The notes under the pieces: model-generated
Database searches by the model: none
What the model was told of the DNA's origin: nothing
What the model saw: only the letters and a program-made list of their open reading frames with translations
Origin: Anaerolineae bacterium
GTDB lineage: Bacteria; Chloroflexota; Anaerolineae; Promineifilales; Promineifilaceae
Direction of reading: 5' to 3'
Assembly: GCA_020848035.1 (NCBI GenBank)
Contig: JADLAX010000007.1
Coordinates: 37,577 to 101,576, forward strand
DNA length: 64,000 bases
Translations under genes and position numbers: made by a program
In this document: piece by piece, positions 7,229-14,736 of the stretch
How positions within the stretch are numbered: the stretch's first letter is position 1
How the letters are laid out: the number at the start of each line of letters is the position of its first letter

Positions 7229-9538
7229 ATGATGCTGCATTATAGCATAAGACGCCTTTTAATTGCCTTAGTCCTTTTGTCTTTTGTGGTTGCCGCCTAT
7301 TTTTCGGCGCGCTACATCATTACGCCAGCGGTTATGATGACCGCCACGGACAAGGGGTTGGTGATTTACGATCAGCCCGAGTGTGATGTGTGCAGCCTTG
7401 AAATAGGCGATATCGTGGTGGCAATTGAGGGGGTAGAATATGAGCCGGGTGTTTTTCTGGCTCCATTTGCGGGCTTTACAAATGGTGACGTGGTGAACAT
7501 GTCGGTGCTGCGGGGCGGGGAGCGGGTGGAGGCGCAGCTGCGCATCCCTGCGTCTGACGGGTCTGAGGTGTTTGTAAAGCTGCTGGTCTTTGTATTCTGG
7601 ATGCCGTTTTGGCTGAGCGCTGCCTGGCTGGCGTATTTTGCGCCGTTGGACAAGCGGGCCATTACGATGGCGGCTATGTTTTCGGTGTATGCCGTCTGGG
7701 TGGTGGCCGGGCTGGTGTCGTCGGCGTTTGTGTCGGCCGCTTCGGTAGTAGTGCACGTGGCTACCTGGATGCTGGTGCCACTGACGGTACAGGTGCATTG
7801 GGTATCGCCCAGCCCACTGCACTGGCGGGTGCCTCGATGGACGGCCGTGGGTTTCTACGGGGTGTTTGCTGTGCTGGTAGTAGCGGAGCTGTTTCAGATG
7901 GTGCCTCGCCAGCTGTTCAGCATTGGCACGGTTTTGATGGTGCTGGCTCCATTTGTGCTGCTGCCACTACACCGGGATAAGGCGCGCCTGAACGCACGCC
8001 GCATGATGTTGATGGGGGTGGTTACATTGACGGTGCCCCTGGTTGCCTGGCTGCTGATTTCTTTCAATACAGAAACCAGCAGCAGCGCCTCGTCGGTAAA
8101 TCTGATGCTGGTGGGGGGGTCGGCGCTGCTGGCGCTGCCGGTGTTTCCGCTGCTTTACGTATATGCCAATTACCGCCAGTATTTTTCGGCCAAAATGGAG
8201 CAGCGGTCATGGCGGGTGTTGGTGTTGTTGGTTTATATCTCCCTAATTCTGGTGGCGATTACAGCGGCAATCACCGTGGCCGGGCGGTCGCTGTCTATAA
8301 ACGATCAGGCGATCAACTTGAGCCTGATTACCTCGACGATTATTGGGGTGGCCGTGGCGCTGGGAACAAACAGTGCGCAGAGCTGGATGAAGCGCTTTAC
8401 CTACGGCGATTTTGAATCGCGCATTAACCTGGCTTCGGTTCGTTTTTCGACGCAGATGACGGAGCTGACGGCTCCGGGCGACTTGGAAGCATTTCTGGCA
8501 GCCGAAACGCATGCCCAGCTGGGCGTGACAGCCTCGGCGCTGTACCTGGCCAGCCCAGAGCTGGTGTTGAAATATGTGGTGGGCGCGGCAGAGGGCGCGA
8601 CAAAAGCCCCAGAGACGATCAGTCCTAATAACGACATTGTGGCGGGGTTGGGGAAGTATCGGCCGTATGTGGCGGGCAGCAGCCTGCCCTGGGCCAGGCT
8701 GTGCGTTCCTCTGTTGGTAGAGAAAGACCTGGTGGGGGTATGGTTATTGGGGCCACGGGAGAACGATGATTTTTATGCAGCCGGGCACATCCAGCAGCTG
8801 CAAGCGCTGGGCAACCAGGTAGCAGCGGTGGTGGAAATGCGGCGGCAGCAGCGCGAGATTGAGCGGCAGGTGGCCACGTTACTGGTGAAGGAAAAGGAGG
8901 CGGCGTTGGGGCGGGTAGTCACCTCTGTGGCCCACCAGTTCCGCAATCCGCTGCAAGTTATTATGGGGGCGCTGGAAGCGGACAATGATTACCAAAAGCC
9001 GGAAAACGAGTGGCTGGCATTGGCCTACCAGCGGGCGGAGCGGCTGTCTGACGTAGTTCGTTCTATTCAACGGTTTGCCACGATTAATGACCCAGGAAAC
9101 GAAGCGGCGCAGCGGATTGATGTGCAGGAGGCGGTTAAAGAGGCGATGCTGCTCATTGAGCACCGGTTGAAAGAACAGGGGATTACGCTAGCTCTGGAAG
9201 ATGGCGAACCGTGTTTTGTGATGATGGGGGCGTCTGAGCTGACGCAGGCAGTTCTGAACTTGTTGGAGAATGCCAGCGACGCACAAGAAGGGGGCTGCAT
9301 CCATATTGAGGTGAGCCAACGCAATGGCACTGTTGTGCTGCGGGTGCGCGATGAGGGAGCGGGGATTGCTGACGGTGACATTGAGCGGGTATTTGAGCCG
9401 TTGTTCACGACAAAAAACGGGCTCGGTTTGGGATTGTGGATTACGCGTAGTATTATTGAACGAAATCGCGGGACAATAAGCGCCCAGAGTGCTTTGGGGA
9501 AAGGTTCTATTTTTACAATAACACTCCCAGCAGTGTAA
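7229..9538 (+). CDS. Membrane sensor histidine kinase, ComP-like architecture
   Basis: A 769-residue kinase. An N-terminal span (about 8-28) is followed by a PDZ-like extracytoplasmic domain (about 40-110, with LEIGDIVVAIEG), a block of about eight spans (115-390), a GAF-like region and a coiled segment. The phospho-acceptor is H569 in VAHQFRNPLQ. The ATPase domain has the N box LLENASD, DEGAGI and GLGLGLWI. B. subtilis ComP also combines a PDZ domain and many spans and is of similar length, although this kinase core looks closer to the NtrB/HPK4 type. It likely senses an external signal, perhaps the prenylated peptide. The regulator gene follows after 11 bases. Confidence 0.8.
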   Translation: MMLHYSIRRLLIALVLLSFVVAAYFSARYIITPAVMMTATDKGLVIYDQPECDVCSLEIGDIVVAIEGVEYEPGVFLAPFAGFTNGDVVNMSVLRGGERVEAQLRIPASDGSEVFVKLLVFVFWMPFWLSAAWLAYFAPLDKRAITMAAMFSVYAVWVVAGLVSSAFVSAASVVVHVATWMLVPLTVQVHWVSPSPLHWRVPRWTAVGFYGVFAVLVVAELFQMVPRQLFSIGTVLMVLAPFVLLPLHRDKARLNARRMMLMGVVTLTVPLVAWLLISFNTETSSSASSVNLMLVGGSALLALPVFPLLYVYANYRQYFSAKMEQRSWRVLVLLVYISLILVAITAAITVAGRSLSINDQAINLSLITSTIIGVAVALGTNSAQSWMKRFTYGDFESRINLASVRFSTQMTELTAPGDLEAFLAAETHAQLGVTASALYLASPELVLKYVVGAAEGATKAPETISPNNDIVAGLGKYRPYVAGSSLPWARLCVPLLVEKDLVGVWLLGPRENDDFYAAGHIQQLQALGNQVAAVVEMRRQQREIERQVATLLVKEKEAALGRVVTSVAHQFRNPLQVIMGALEADNDYQKPENEWLALAYQRAERLSDVVRSIQRFATINDPGNEAAQRIDVQEAVKEAMLLIEHRLKEQGITLALEDGEPCFVMMGASELTQAVLNLLENASDAQEGGCIHIEVSQRNGTVVLRVRDEGAGIADGDIERVFEPLFTTKNGLGLGLWITRSIIERNRGTISAQSALGKGSIFTITLPAV

Positions 9539-9549
9539 GAGAGGTTCCG

Positions 9550-10281
9550 ATGGCCCACATTTTGGTGGTTGATGATGAGGACGATATTTGCCGCCTTATC
9601 CGGGATGCCTTTTATAGAAAAGGGCATGACGTGGATGTGGCGCACAATGGGCGGCAGGCTCTGGAATTGCTGCGACAATCCTTTTATGATGCGATGATAC
9701 TTGACCTGGTGATGCCCGGCATGACCGGCGAGCAGGTTTTGGATCATCGTGAGGAGTATGCGGAAACGGCCGTTATCATTTTGACGGCGCACAGTTCGAC
9801 CAGCTCAGCAGTGAAGGCGCTGCGCACACAGGTGTCTGATTACTTGGAGAAGCCGGTTGAGCTGGCTCGGCTGGTGGAGATGGTGGAATCTTATATTGTT
9901 TGGCACAGCTACAAGGATTTCAAAGTCAATATTCAGTCACAGCGCGCCTTCTATAAGGGCGAGCTCATCGAAGGGATGACGGCAGGGCTGTTTTACATTT
10001 TTTCGATTTTTGTGAAATATCCCGGCCGGTACTTTACGCATCAGGAGCTGGTGACGCAGATGGTGAAAGAGTACCCGGATTATTTTGAAAGCGACACCAG
10101 GGCTTACATAGCCAAAAAGGTTAATGCCGTTGGGGGAATTGACCGAATAACCGCCACACGCTACCTACGCCCGCAGATATCGCGATTGCGGCGGAAGGTG
10201 CTGGACCCGTTGGTGGGGCGCGAGGTGATTACGGATCAGAAGGGGGTGGGGTTTACGTGGGGCCGTTTTGATCTTGTGTAA
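9550..10281 (+). CDS. Response regulator, receiver plus winged-helix-like domain
   Basis: A 243-residue regulator with GAGAGG before the ATG. The receiver has the acid pair D8/D9, phospho-acceptor D52 in LDLVMPG and the KP motif in DYLEKP. The C-terminal region ends in an OmpR-like recognition segment (YLRPQISRLRRKV ... GVGFTWG), with an unusually long insertion before it. It differs from ComA, which has a LuxR-type domain. It is co-transcribed with the kinase and is the probable output of the signalling locus. Its DNA target may be the repeat at 7198 or other operators in this element (inference). Confidence 0.85.
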   Translation: MAHILVVDDEDDICRLIRDAFYRKGHDVDVAHNGRQALELLRQSFYDAMILDLVMPGMTGEQVLDHREEYAETAVIILTAHSSTSSAVKALRTQVSDYLEKPVELARLVEMVESYIVWHSYKDFKVNIQSQRAFYKGELIEGMTAGLFYIFSIFVKYPGRYFTHQELVTQMVKEYPDYFESDTRAYIAKKVNAVGGIDRITATRYLRPQISRLRRKVLDPLVGREVITDQKGVGFTWGRFDLV

Positions 10282-10330
10282 AAATTGAGGATTTGTTATA
10301 GTGGAGGCCTGCTGGTTGCAGTAGGTTTCA
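10274..10330 (+). promoter_or_regulatory. Promoter with GTTGCAG-GTTTCA operator
   Basis: TTGTGT (10274-10279) and TATAGT (10297-10302) are 17 bp apart. GTTGCAGTAGGTTTCA follows at 10315-10330, overlapping the likely transcription start. Nearly the same 16-mer occurs twice at the late-operon promoter (55372-55407), suggesting a common regulator. The promoter points into the structured leader of the replication initiator gene. Confidence 0.5.
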
Positions 10331-10344
10331 AAATCTATACAAGG

Positions 10345-10381
10345 CAAAAAAAAGCCCGGTGCTTTGGCGAGCATACCGGGC
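10345..10381 (-). terminator. Intrinsic terminator, minus orientation
   Basis: GCCCGGT and ACCGGGC arms form a stem, followed on the minus strand by eight T. It reads against the initiator gene. No minus-strand gene is visible immediately upstream of it, so it may end an antisense RNA across the hairpin-rich leader. Confidence 0.6.
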
Positions 10382-10460
10382 GGGCGCCACAGAGTGGCAG
10401 TGGATTCAGCCGCATTATATCATATTCCCCTGTGACGCCACAAGCCTATATTTTTTATGG

Positions 10461-10660
10461 ATCACCTGTTCTAGGTGATGTGGTGAAACATACGTGGGGA
10501 TGGTAGAATTGGGCAACTTTTCCCGACTGGAAACGGGAAAAACAAAACGACCAAATGTCCTGGAAAACATTTGGTCGCCGCAAACTTTCAGTGTTAGCCG
10601 CATTACGCTTCTGGAAAAGCGCCCCTTTAGTGGGGAGGGGGGATTTGTATCTCCCAGCGG
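10461..10660 (+). ncRNA. Cluster of hairpins upstream of the replication initiator
   Basis: Several perfect stems lie in a row. ATCACCT/AGGTGAT is at 10461-10479. TTTTCCCG/CGGGAAAA is at 10518-10541 with loop ACTGGAAA. An 11-bp stem CGACCAAATGT/ACATTTGGTCG is at 10548-10577 with loop CCTGGAAA. CGCTT/AAGCG is at 10606-10621 with loop CTGGAA. Three loops therefore share CTGGAA. The 400-base gap holds no convincing ORF. This may be a structured leader RNA controlling initiator synthesis, or a single-strand origin. Function is not established. Confidence 0.5.
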
Positions 10661-10685
10661 CTTTGTTGCATAGAGGATAGCAAAA

Positions 10686-11897
10686 ATGGCAGCAGCGGTC
10701 AAGAGTTCGGCAGAAACAACCTGGAGAGCGACCCTCAGCGAGCTTGAGTTGCAGATGACGAAGGCCACATTTAACACGTGGCTGAAAGATGCGGTGTTTT
10801 TGCGGGTCGAAAAGGGCGTCTACGTGATTGGCGTACGGAACAGCCATGCAGTTGACTGGCTCACAAATCGGCTGGGGGACACGATCCGGCGCACATTGGC
10901 AGCGATTGCTGATACGGCCGTTGATGTGCGTTTTGTGGTGGTGGACGTAGTTGAGAGTGAGCTGGCCCAGGACGACGAGGGTGAAGATGGGGAACGGCCG
11001 TTTTACTCGCGGCCTGACATCAACGCCCAATGGTATGCTGTGCTAAAGGCGTATGCGGAAGCCCAAGACAGTTTGCAGCCATCATCCTGCCTGAAGCTGC
11101 TGAATAAATTGGATTTTTTGATTGACGGTACAAACCTCAAGATTTTTTCTTCTGACCCCAAAGCTATTGAAAATTTGAATAGAATCGCCAACTGGCTGGA
11201 GGCCCTGCAAGCGCAGTTTCGTGTGGCGGGCCTGCTGGTGGATGTGTCATTGCACCAGGAGCCGAGCAGTAATGGCCGTGCCAATGGGCAAGCTAGCCAG
11301 GCTAGCCAGAAGCAGCAAACCAAGCGCAAGGGCAGCGATGACGGGGATGGACCGGTGCAGTATAGGAACATTCGGCCCCCAACGGATCCGCTGGGGTCTT
11401 TTGTGAAAACCAGCCATTATGCCATTCGGTTCTGGCGGCCGTACCTGGGGCCAGATGTGTTTGATTTGCTGCAAATCATTAGCAGTTATGCTTATGAATT
11501 TGAGGTGTTACGCAAGGATGGGCCAACCCTGACAGCCCTCATTAACAAGATGGGGCGGGGGAAGGACACCAGGAAGCTCACCGGCAGAACAGGCAGCGGC
11601 AAGGGCGATAGCTACCGCGAGGGGTCTTATGGTTGGCTGAACGAGCTGCGGGATCATCGGCTGTGCGACTATTGGCAAGATGGGTACGGCCGTTGGGCTA
11701 AGAATTATTTCGACCACTTGACCAAAGTGAGCGACCTCCCACTACTAACCCCCAAACAGGTAGCACGATTATCCCCTGAAGACCAGGCAGAACACGAGGA
11801 ATGGCTCCGGCTGCATACGGCCGTTGATTACGACGAATGGAGCCAGGACGGGCGTGAATCACGCATTCCAGAATTGCCTTTGCGAGAACACCCCTAA
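10686..11897 (+). CDS. Replication initiator with DnaA domain-I-like N-terminus
   Basis: A 403-residue protein. Residues about 8-85 fit DnaA domain I: TWRATLSELELQMTKATFNTW, followed by a strand-turn segment ending in VRFVVVD. There is no AAA+ ATPase motif, so this is not DnaA itself. The middle is low-complexity (Ser/Gln/Lys) and the C-terminal part (from about residue 230) is a Trp/Tyr-rich DNA-binding candidate. Iterons begin 23 bases after the stop, the usual arrangement for a plasmid Rep protein and its origin. A leader full of hairpins precedes the gene. The Rep assignment is an inference from domain and position. Confidence 0.65.
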   Translation: MAAAVKSSAETTWRATLSELELQMTKATFNTWLKDAVFLRVEKGVYVIGVRNSHAVDWLTNRLGDTIRRTLAAIADTAVDVRFVVVDVVESELAQDDEGEDGERPFYSRPDINAQWYAVLKAYAEAQDSLQPSSCLKLLNKLDFLIDGTNLKIFSSDPKAIENLNRIANWLEALQAQFRVAGLLVDVSLHQEPSSNGRANGQASQASQKQQTKRKGSDDGDGPVQYRNIRPPTDPLGSFVKTSHYAIRFWRPYLGPDVFDLLQIISSYAYEFEVLRKDGPTLTALINKMGRGKDTRKLTGRTGSGKGDSYREGSYGWLNELRDHRLCDYWQDGYGRWAKNYFDHLTKVSDLPLLTPKQVARLSPEDQAEHEEWLRLHTAVDYDEWSQDGRESRIPELPLREHP

Positions 11898-11912
11898 TCA
11901 CTATACGATAAT

Positions 11913-12160
11913 CTATCCCGGCGGAGCGCCAGGATAGAAGTGTTCTATGGTGGCGGAGCGCCGGGATAGAGGTTGATTTCTATGGTGGCGGAGCGCCAGG
12001 ATAGAAATTCTAAGTAGGCGGAGCGCCAGGATAGAGGGGGGTTTAAGTAGGCGGAACGCCAGGATATACCTCTGGTATAAAGAACTAAAGACCATAGGGA
12101 GAAAAAAACAGATTTATATTTTTCTCTTTTTATTAAAAGAGATGTAAGTAAAGAAGGCCG
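11913..12160. other. Iteron replication origin
   Basis: Five copies of a 19-mer GGCGGAGCGCCAGGATAGA start at 11920, 11952, 11987, 12017 and 12050, spaced 30-35 bp (about three helical turns). The best copies are palindromes: TCTATCC, then GGCGGAGCGCC, then GGATAGA. An AT-rich tract with GAGAAAAAAA and TTTTTCTCTTTTTATTAAAAGAGA follows at 12100-12145, a candidate unwinding element. This is the classic layout of a theta-type iteron origin next to its initiator gene. Confidence 0.75.
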
Positions 12161-12190
12161 CTTGGCCGACTTGGAGGTTAGACCAGACCC

Positions 12191-12430
12191 ATGAATGTAG
12201 GAATGTTGTGGTTAGATGATGACAAGCAACGGCCGTTGGCTGAGAAGGTGCAGCGAGCGGTTGAGTATTACCAGCAGAAGTATGGCACCGTGCCCACTAC
12301 CTGCCTGGTGAATAGTTCGGCTGTGGCGGCGGAAACGGCCGTTGCCGGAGTGAAGGTGAAGGTGAAGGGGAGCACCACGGTGCTGCCGTATCATTTCTGG
12401 TTGGGGCAGGAGGAAGCGAATGCGCATTAA
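12191..12430 (+). CDS. Small conserved-looking hypothetical protein
   Basis: A 79-residue protein preceded by the shared start block TTGGAGGTTAGACCAGACCC. It begins MLWLDDDKQRPLAEKVQ, a helical segment, and ends in an Ala/Val-rich strand region with a C-terminal WLGQEEAN. No catalytic motif is visible. It is the first gene after the origin and overlaps the ASCH gene by 11 bases, so the two are translated together. Function unknown. Confidence 0.65.
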   Translation: MNVGMLWLDDDKQRPLAEKVQRAVEYYQQKYGTVPTTCLVNSSAVAAETAVAGVKVKVKGSTTVLPYHFWLGQEEANAH

Positions 12431-12875
12431 GGCCGCCACTCTGTGGGACCCGTGGGGGACGTTGGTCGCCCTGGAGGAAAAGCTGTATGAGACGCGCAGT
12501 TGGGCAACGAATTACCGCGGTCCGCTAGCGATTCATGTAGCCCGGCGGTGGAAGATTGATCAGTTCGAGCTTTTGCGATGTGAACCGTTCCGATCGGTTC
12601 TGGCAAAGCATGGGTTTTCTAAGCGTGATGATTTCCCTTTGGGCTGCGTGGTGGCGGTAGTTAATCTAACGGCCGTTTACCGGACGGAGGATATGCGGGC
12701 AAGCCTGGGTGAACAGGAGCTGGCGTTTGGCAATTACAGTAACGGCCGTTACGCCTGGGAGTTGACTAGTGTGCGACGGCTACCGGAGCCTGTGCCAGCC
12801 AGGGGCGCGCAGCAGTTGTGGTGGTGGGATGTACCGGATAGGTTGGTTGGCGAGTTGAGTTTGGTGCTTGACTAA
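12420..12875 (+). CDS. ASCH-domain protein
   Basis: A 151-residue protein with the ASCH signature: ETRSWATNYRGPLAIHVARR near residues 25-44, and the expected beta-barrel segments GCVVAVVNLTAVYRT and the final Trp-rich strand. ASCH domains bind RNA or modified nucleosides and some are nucleases or cytidine-derivative hydrolases; the specific role here is unknown. It overlaps the preceding small gene, downstream of the iteron origin. Confidence 0.75.
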   Translation: MRIKAATLWDPWGTLVALEEKLYETRSWATNYRGPLAIHVARRWKIDQFELLRCEPFRSVLAKHGFSKRDDFPLGCVVAVVNLTAVYRTEDMRASLGEQELAFGNYSNGRYAWELTSVRRLPEPVPARGAQQLWWWDVPDRLVGELSLVLD

Positions 12876-12934
12876 GCCTAAAGCGATTCGGTATCATAGA
12901 TGCACTTAATCAGATGTAGATAGGAGCAGTTGTT

Positions 12935-13318
12935 ATGAGCAAGCGTGGTGGGCATCGGGAGAATGCCCAACGGCCGCCGCTGTACGGGGACACAATGGAT
13001 AAGTATATCCTGCGGCTGCCTGCGGAAATGATTGTCTTTTTAGACAGCACCGGCGAGCGAGATCGGGCGGCCAACTTGCGCAACCTGTTGGCATGGGCGG
13101 CGGCGCTGCCAGAGCCTGATTTGCTGCATGATCCAGGTACAGGCGATGAACAGCTGGGGCGGCGCTACGCGCTGCGTGATGAGGACCTGGCCACGGCCGT
13201 GCGCCTGGGGGATGGCAACCGAACGGCCGGGGCGCGGCGGGTTATCTTCACGGCGATGCGTCGGCAAGTGGACTTGGTGGCGTTGCAAGAGGATTCTTTT
13301 GCCGCAAAGGCACCGTAA
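12935..13318 (+). CDS. Hypothetical protein, possible ribbon-helix-helix fold
   Basis: A 127-residue protein with AGGAGCAG before the ATG. Residues about 22-50 (DKYILRLPAEMIVFLD ... NLRNLL) resemble a ribbon-helix-helix: one beta strand and two helices. The C-terminal half is rich in Arg and Ala. The last codons and the stop lie inside the intergenic repeat starting at 13304, so the natural C-terminus may have been altered by insertion of that repeat. The DNA-binding role is an inference. Confidence 0.55.
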   Translation: MSKRGGHRENAQRPPLYGDTMDKYILRLPAEMIVFLDSTGERDRAANLRNLLAWAAALPEPDLLHDPGTGDEQLGRRYALRDEDLATAVRLGDGNRTAGARRVIFTAMRRQVDLVALQEDSFAAKAP

Positions 13319-13435
13319 AGGCACGTATTTCGCGCGGGCGTTCTGCCCATAACCAAACATACTGGCCCCCGAGCTTTCGCAAGCGGGCTTGCAAAGGCAC
13401 TCCCAAAGCAATTTGGAAGTGCCTTTTTCTTTTCC
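13304..13435. repeat. Intergenic repeat R, copy 1, with terminator
   Basis: The unit begins GCAAAGGCACCGTAAAGGC, continues TATTTCGCGCGGGCG, and contains CATACTGGCCCCCGAGC and the near-palindrome TTTCGCAAGCGGGCTTGCAAA. It ends in an intrinsic terminator (GGCACTCCCAAA/TTTGGAAGTGCC plus T run, 13394-13433). Related copies are near 21.4, 39.9, 44.1 and 55.15 kb. Four of the five lie just ahead of promoters. Confidence 0.7.
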
Positions 13436-13498
13436 CCTATGGCACACAGGTTAGAGCAAACGGCCGTTTCTGGGCGCATTCTCGCAGCCTGCTTCTTC

Positions 13499-13576
13499 AA
13501 CCTGTCTACCAACCCGTTCAACCTGTCAACTTTGGATATTCTCGCCTTCCCGTTGGCGTATTGCTCGCGTTAGGAT
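13499..13576 (+). promoter_or_regulatory. Shared-type promoter module for the GIY-YIG/RadC operon
   Basis: TTCCCG (13547) and TAGGAT (13571) are 18 bp apart. Upstream lie two direct repeats, CCTGTCTACC and CCTGTCAAC, 21 bp apart, positioned as activator or repressor sites. The transcript reaches the shared start block CGGAGGTTAGACCAAATG at 13610. Confidence 0.65.
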
Positions 13577-13622
13577 CAACTCAAGTAAATAACTTTTCAC
13601 CTGTAAACGGAGGTTAGACCAA

Positions 13623-13949
13623 ATGTCAGTTTACTTGATTTGTTTCCGCGCGCCTGATGGCGAGAAGGCCCACTATAAACATGCCGGTCACTACATCGGC
13701 TTCGCCGATCGCGGCGAGACGCCCCAGGCCAGCGTCGAAGCGCGTCTGCGCGAACATCGGGCTGGCTACGGCGCAGCGCTGACCCGGGCGGCCGTCGACA
13801 GCGGCCTGGACCTAGTTGTTTCCCGCATCTGGGAAGACGGTACAAAAGATGATGAGTGGCGCCTGCGCTGCCGGTCCGAGAATCCCCGTCTTTGCCCATT
13901 TTGCAATCCAGAAGCCTATCACCTGGCGCAGGGGGTGGGCCATGACTAA
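13623..13949 (+). CDS. GIY-YIG-like small nuclease-fold protein
   Basis: A 108-residue protein with the shared start block. SVYLICF at the N-terminus and HYIGFAD about 20 residues later mimic the paired GIY and YIG strands; ARLREHRAGYG contains the Arg and His expected after them. A Cys pair (LCPFC) lies near the C-terminus. A trailing acidic residue comparable to the GIY-YIG catalytic Glu is not obvious, so activity is uncertain. It overlaps radC by eight bases. Confidence 0.5.
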   Translation: MSVYLICFRAPDGEKAHYKHAGHYIGFADRGETPQASVEARLREHRAGYGAALTRAAVDSGLDLVVSRIWEDGTKDDEWRLRCRSENPRLCPFCNPEAYHLAQGVGHD

Positions 13950-14640
13950 CTACAAGCAGCGCGATAATCGTCGCCATGTACGCGACATGGCCGTGGCGGA
14001 TCAGCCAATGGTGCGGCAGCAGCAATATGGCGGCGATGCGCTTTCTACGGCCGAGCTGCTCGCCAACGTTTTGCAGACGCACGATGCGCTCGACCTGGCT
14101 ATTGATATGCTGGCCGCCTTTGGGGACTTGCCTTCGCTGGCCAGGGCCACTGTTCCCCAGCTGCGCCAATTCGATGGGGTGGGGGAGGCACAGGCAATGC
14201 GGCTGAAGGCAGCGTTTGCATTGGGCAAGCGGCTGTTTGCCCAGACGACGGGGGATGTGACAAGGATTGCCAGCCCGGCCGACGCGGCAAATTTGCTGAT
14301 GGCGGAAATGCAACACCTGGAGCAGGAGCACCTGCGCGTGATTTTGTTGGACACGCGGAACCGGGTGATTGGGGTCCGTACGCTTTACATTGGGAATGTG
14401 AACACATCCATTGTTCGGATGGCTGAGGTGTTCCGCCCGGCGATTGCGGAAAACGCTCCCGCCATTATTGTGGCGCACAACCATCCCAGTGGGGATGCCT
14501 CGCCAAGCCCAGAAGATATTGGCATTACGCGGACTATGGTTGCGGCCGGCAAAACACTGGGTGTTGATGTGTTGGATCACATCATCATTGGCGCTGGCCG
14601 ATTCGTTTCTCTCAAGGAAAGAGGGTTGGGATTTATGTGA
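13942..14640 (+). CDS. radC: RadC/JAB-domain DNA repair-associated protein
   Basis: A 232-residue protein. The N-terminal half has a helix-hairpin-helix-like stretch (LRQFDGVGEAQAMRLKAA, about 74-91). The C-terminal JAB-type metal motif is HNHPSGDASPSPED at 179-192. RadC-like proteins are common on mobile elements and are linked to recombination, although their reaction is unproven. Transcribed with the GIY-YIG-like gene from the promoter at 13.55 kb. Confidence 0.9.
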   Translation: MTNYKQRDNRRHVRDMAVADQPMVRQQQYGGDALSTAELLANVLQTHDALDLAIDMLAAFGDLPSLARATVPQLRQFDGVGEAQAMRLKAAFALGKRLFAQTTGDVTRIASPADAANLLMAEMQHLEQEHLRVILLDTRNRVIGVRTLYIGNVNTSIVRMAEVFRPAIAENAPAIIVAHNHPSGDASPSPEDIGITRTMVAAGKTLGVDVLDHIIIGAGRFVSLKERGLGFM

Positions 14641-14650
14641 AAATTGGCGC

Positions 14651-14679
14651 TTTACAACACGGTTGCAAAATGTTACAAT
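14651..14679 (+). promoter_or_regulatory. Candidate promoter after radC
   Basis: TTTACA and TACAAT are 17 bp apart, ahead of the gene at 14737. The spacer contains GTTGCAAAATGTTACA, a weak relative of the GTTGCAGnnGGTTTCA operator seen at 10.3 and 55.4 kb. Confidence 0.45.
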
Positions 14680-14736
14680 TAATATACACTTAATCAAAGC
14701 GGGGCGCCGCCCCGGCAACGGAGGTTAGACCAAACC

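Noticed and set aside
10686..11897. Full DnaA
   Set aside because: Only domain I-like sequence is visible; Walker motifs and the DnaA DNA-binding domain are missing.
11913..12068. Iterons as a CRISPR array
   Set aside because: The spacers are only 11-16 bases and related to each other, and the adjacent initiator and AT-rich tract explain them as an origin.
13597..14718. 373-codon minus-strand ORF
   Set aside because: Antisense to the GIY-YIG-like and RadC genes, which have clear motifs and start signals.
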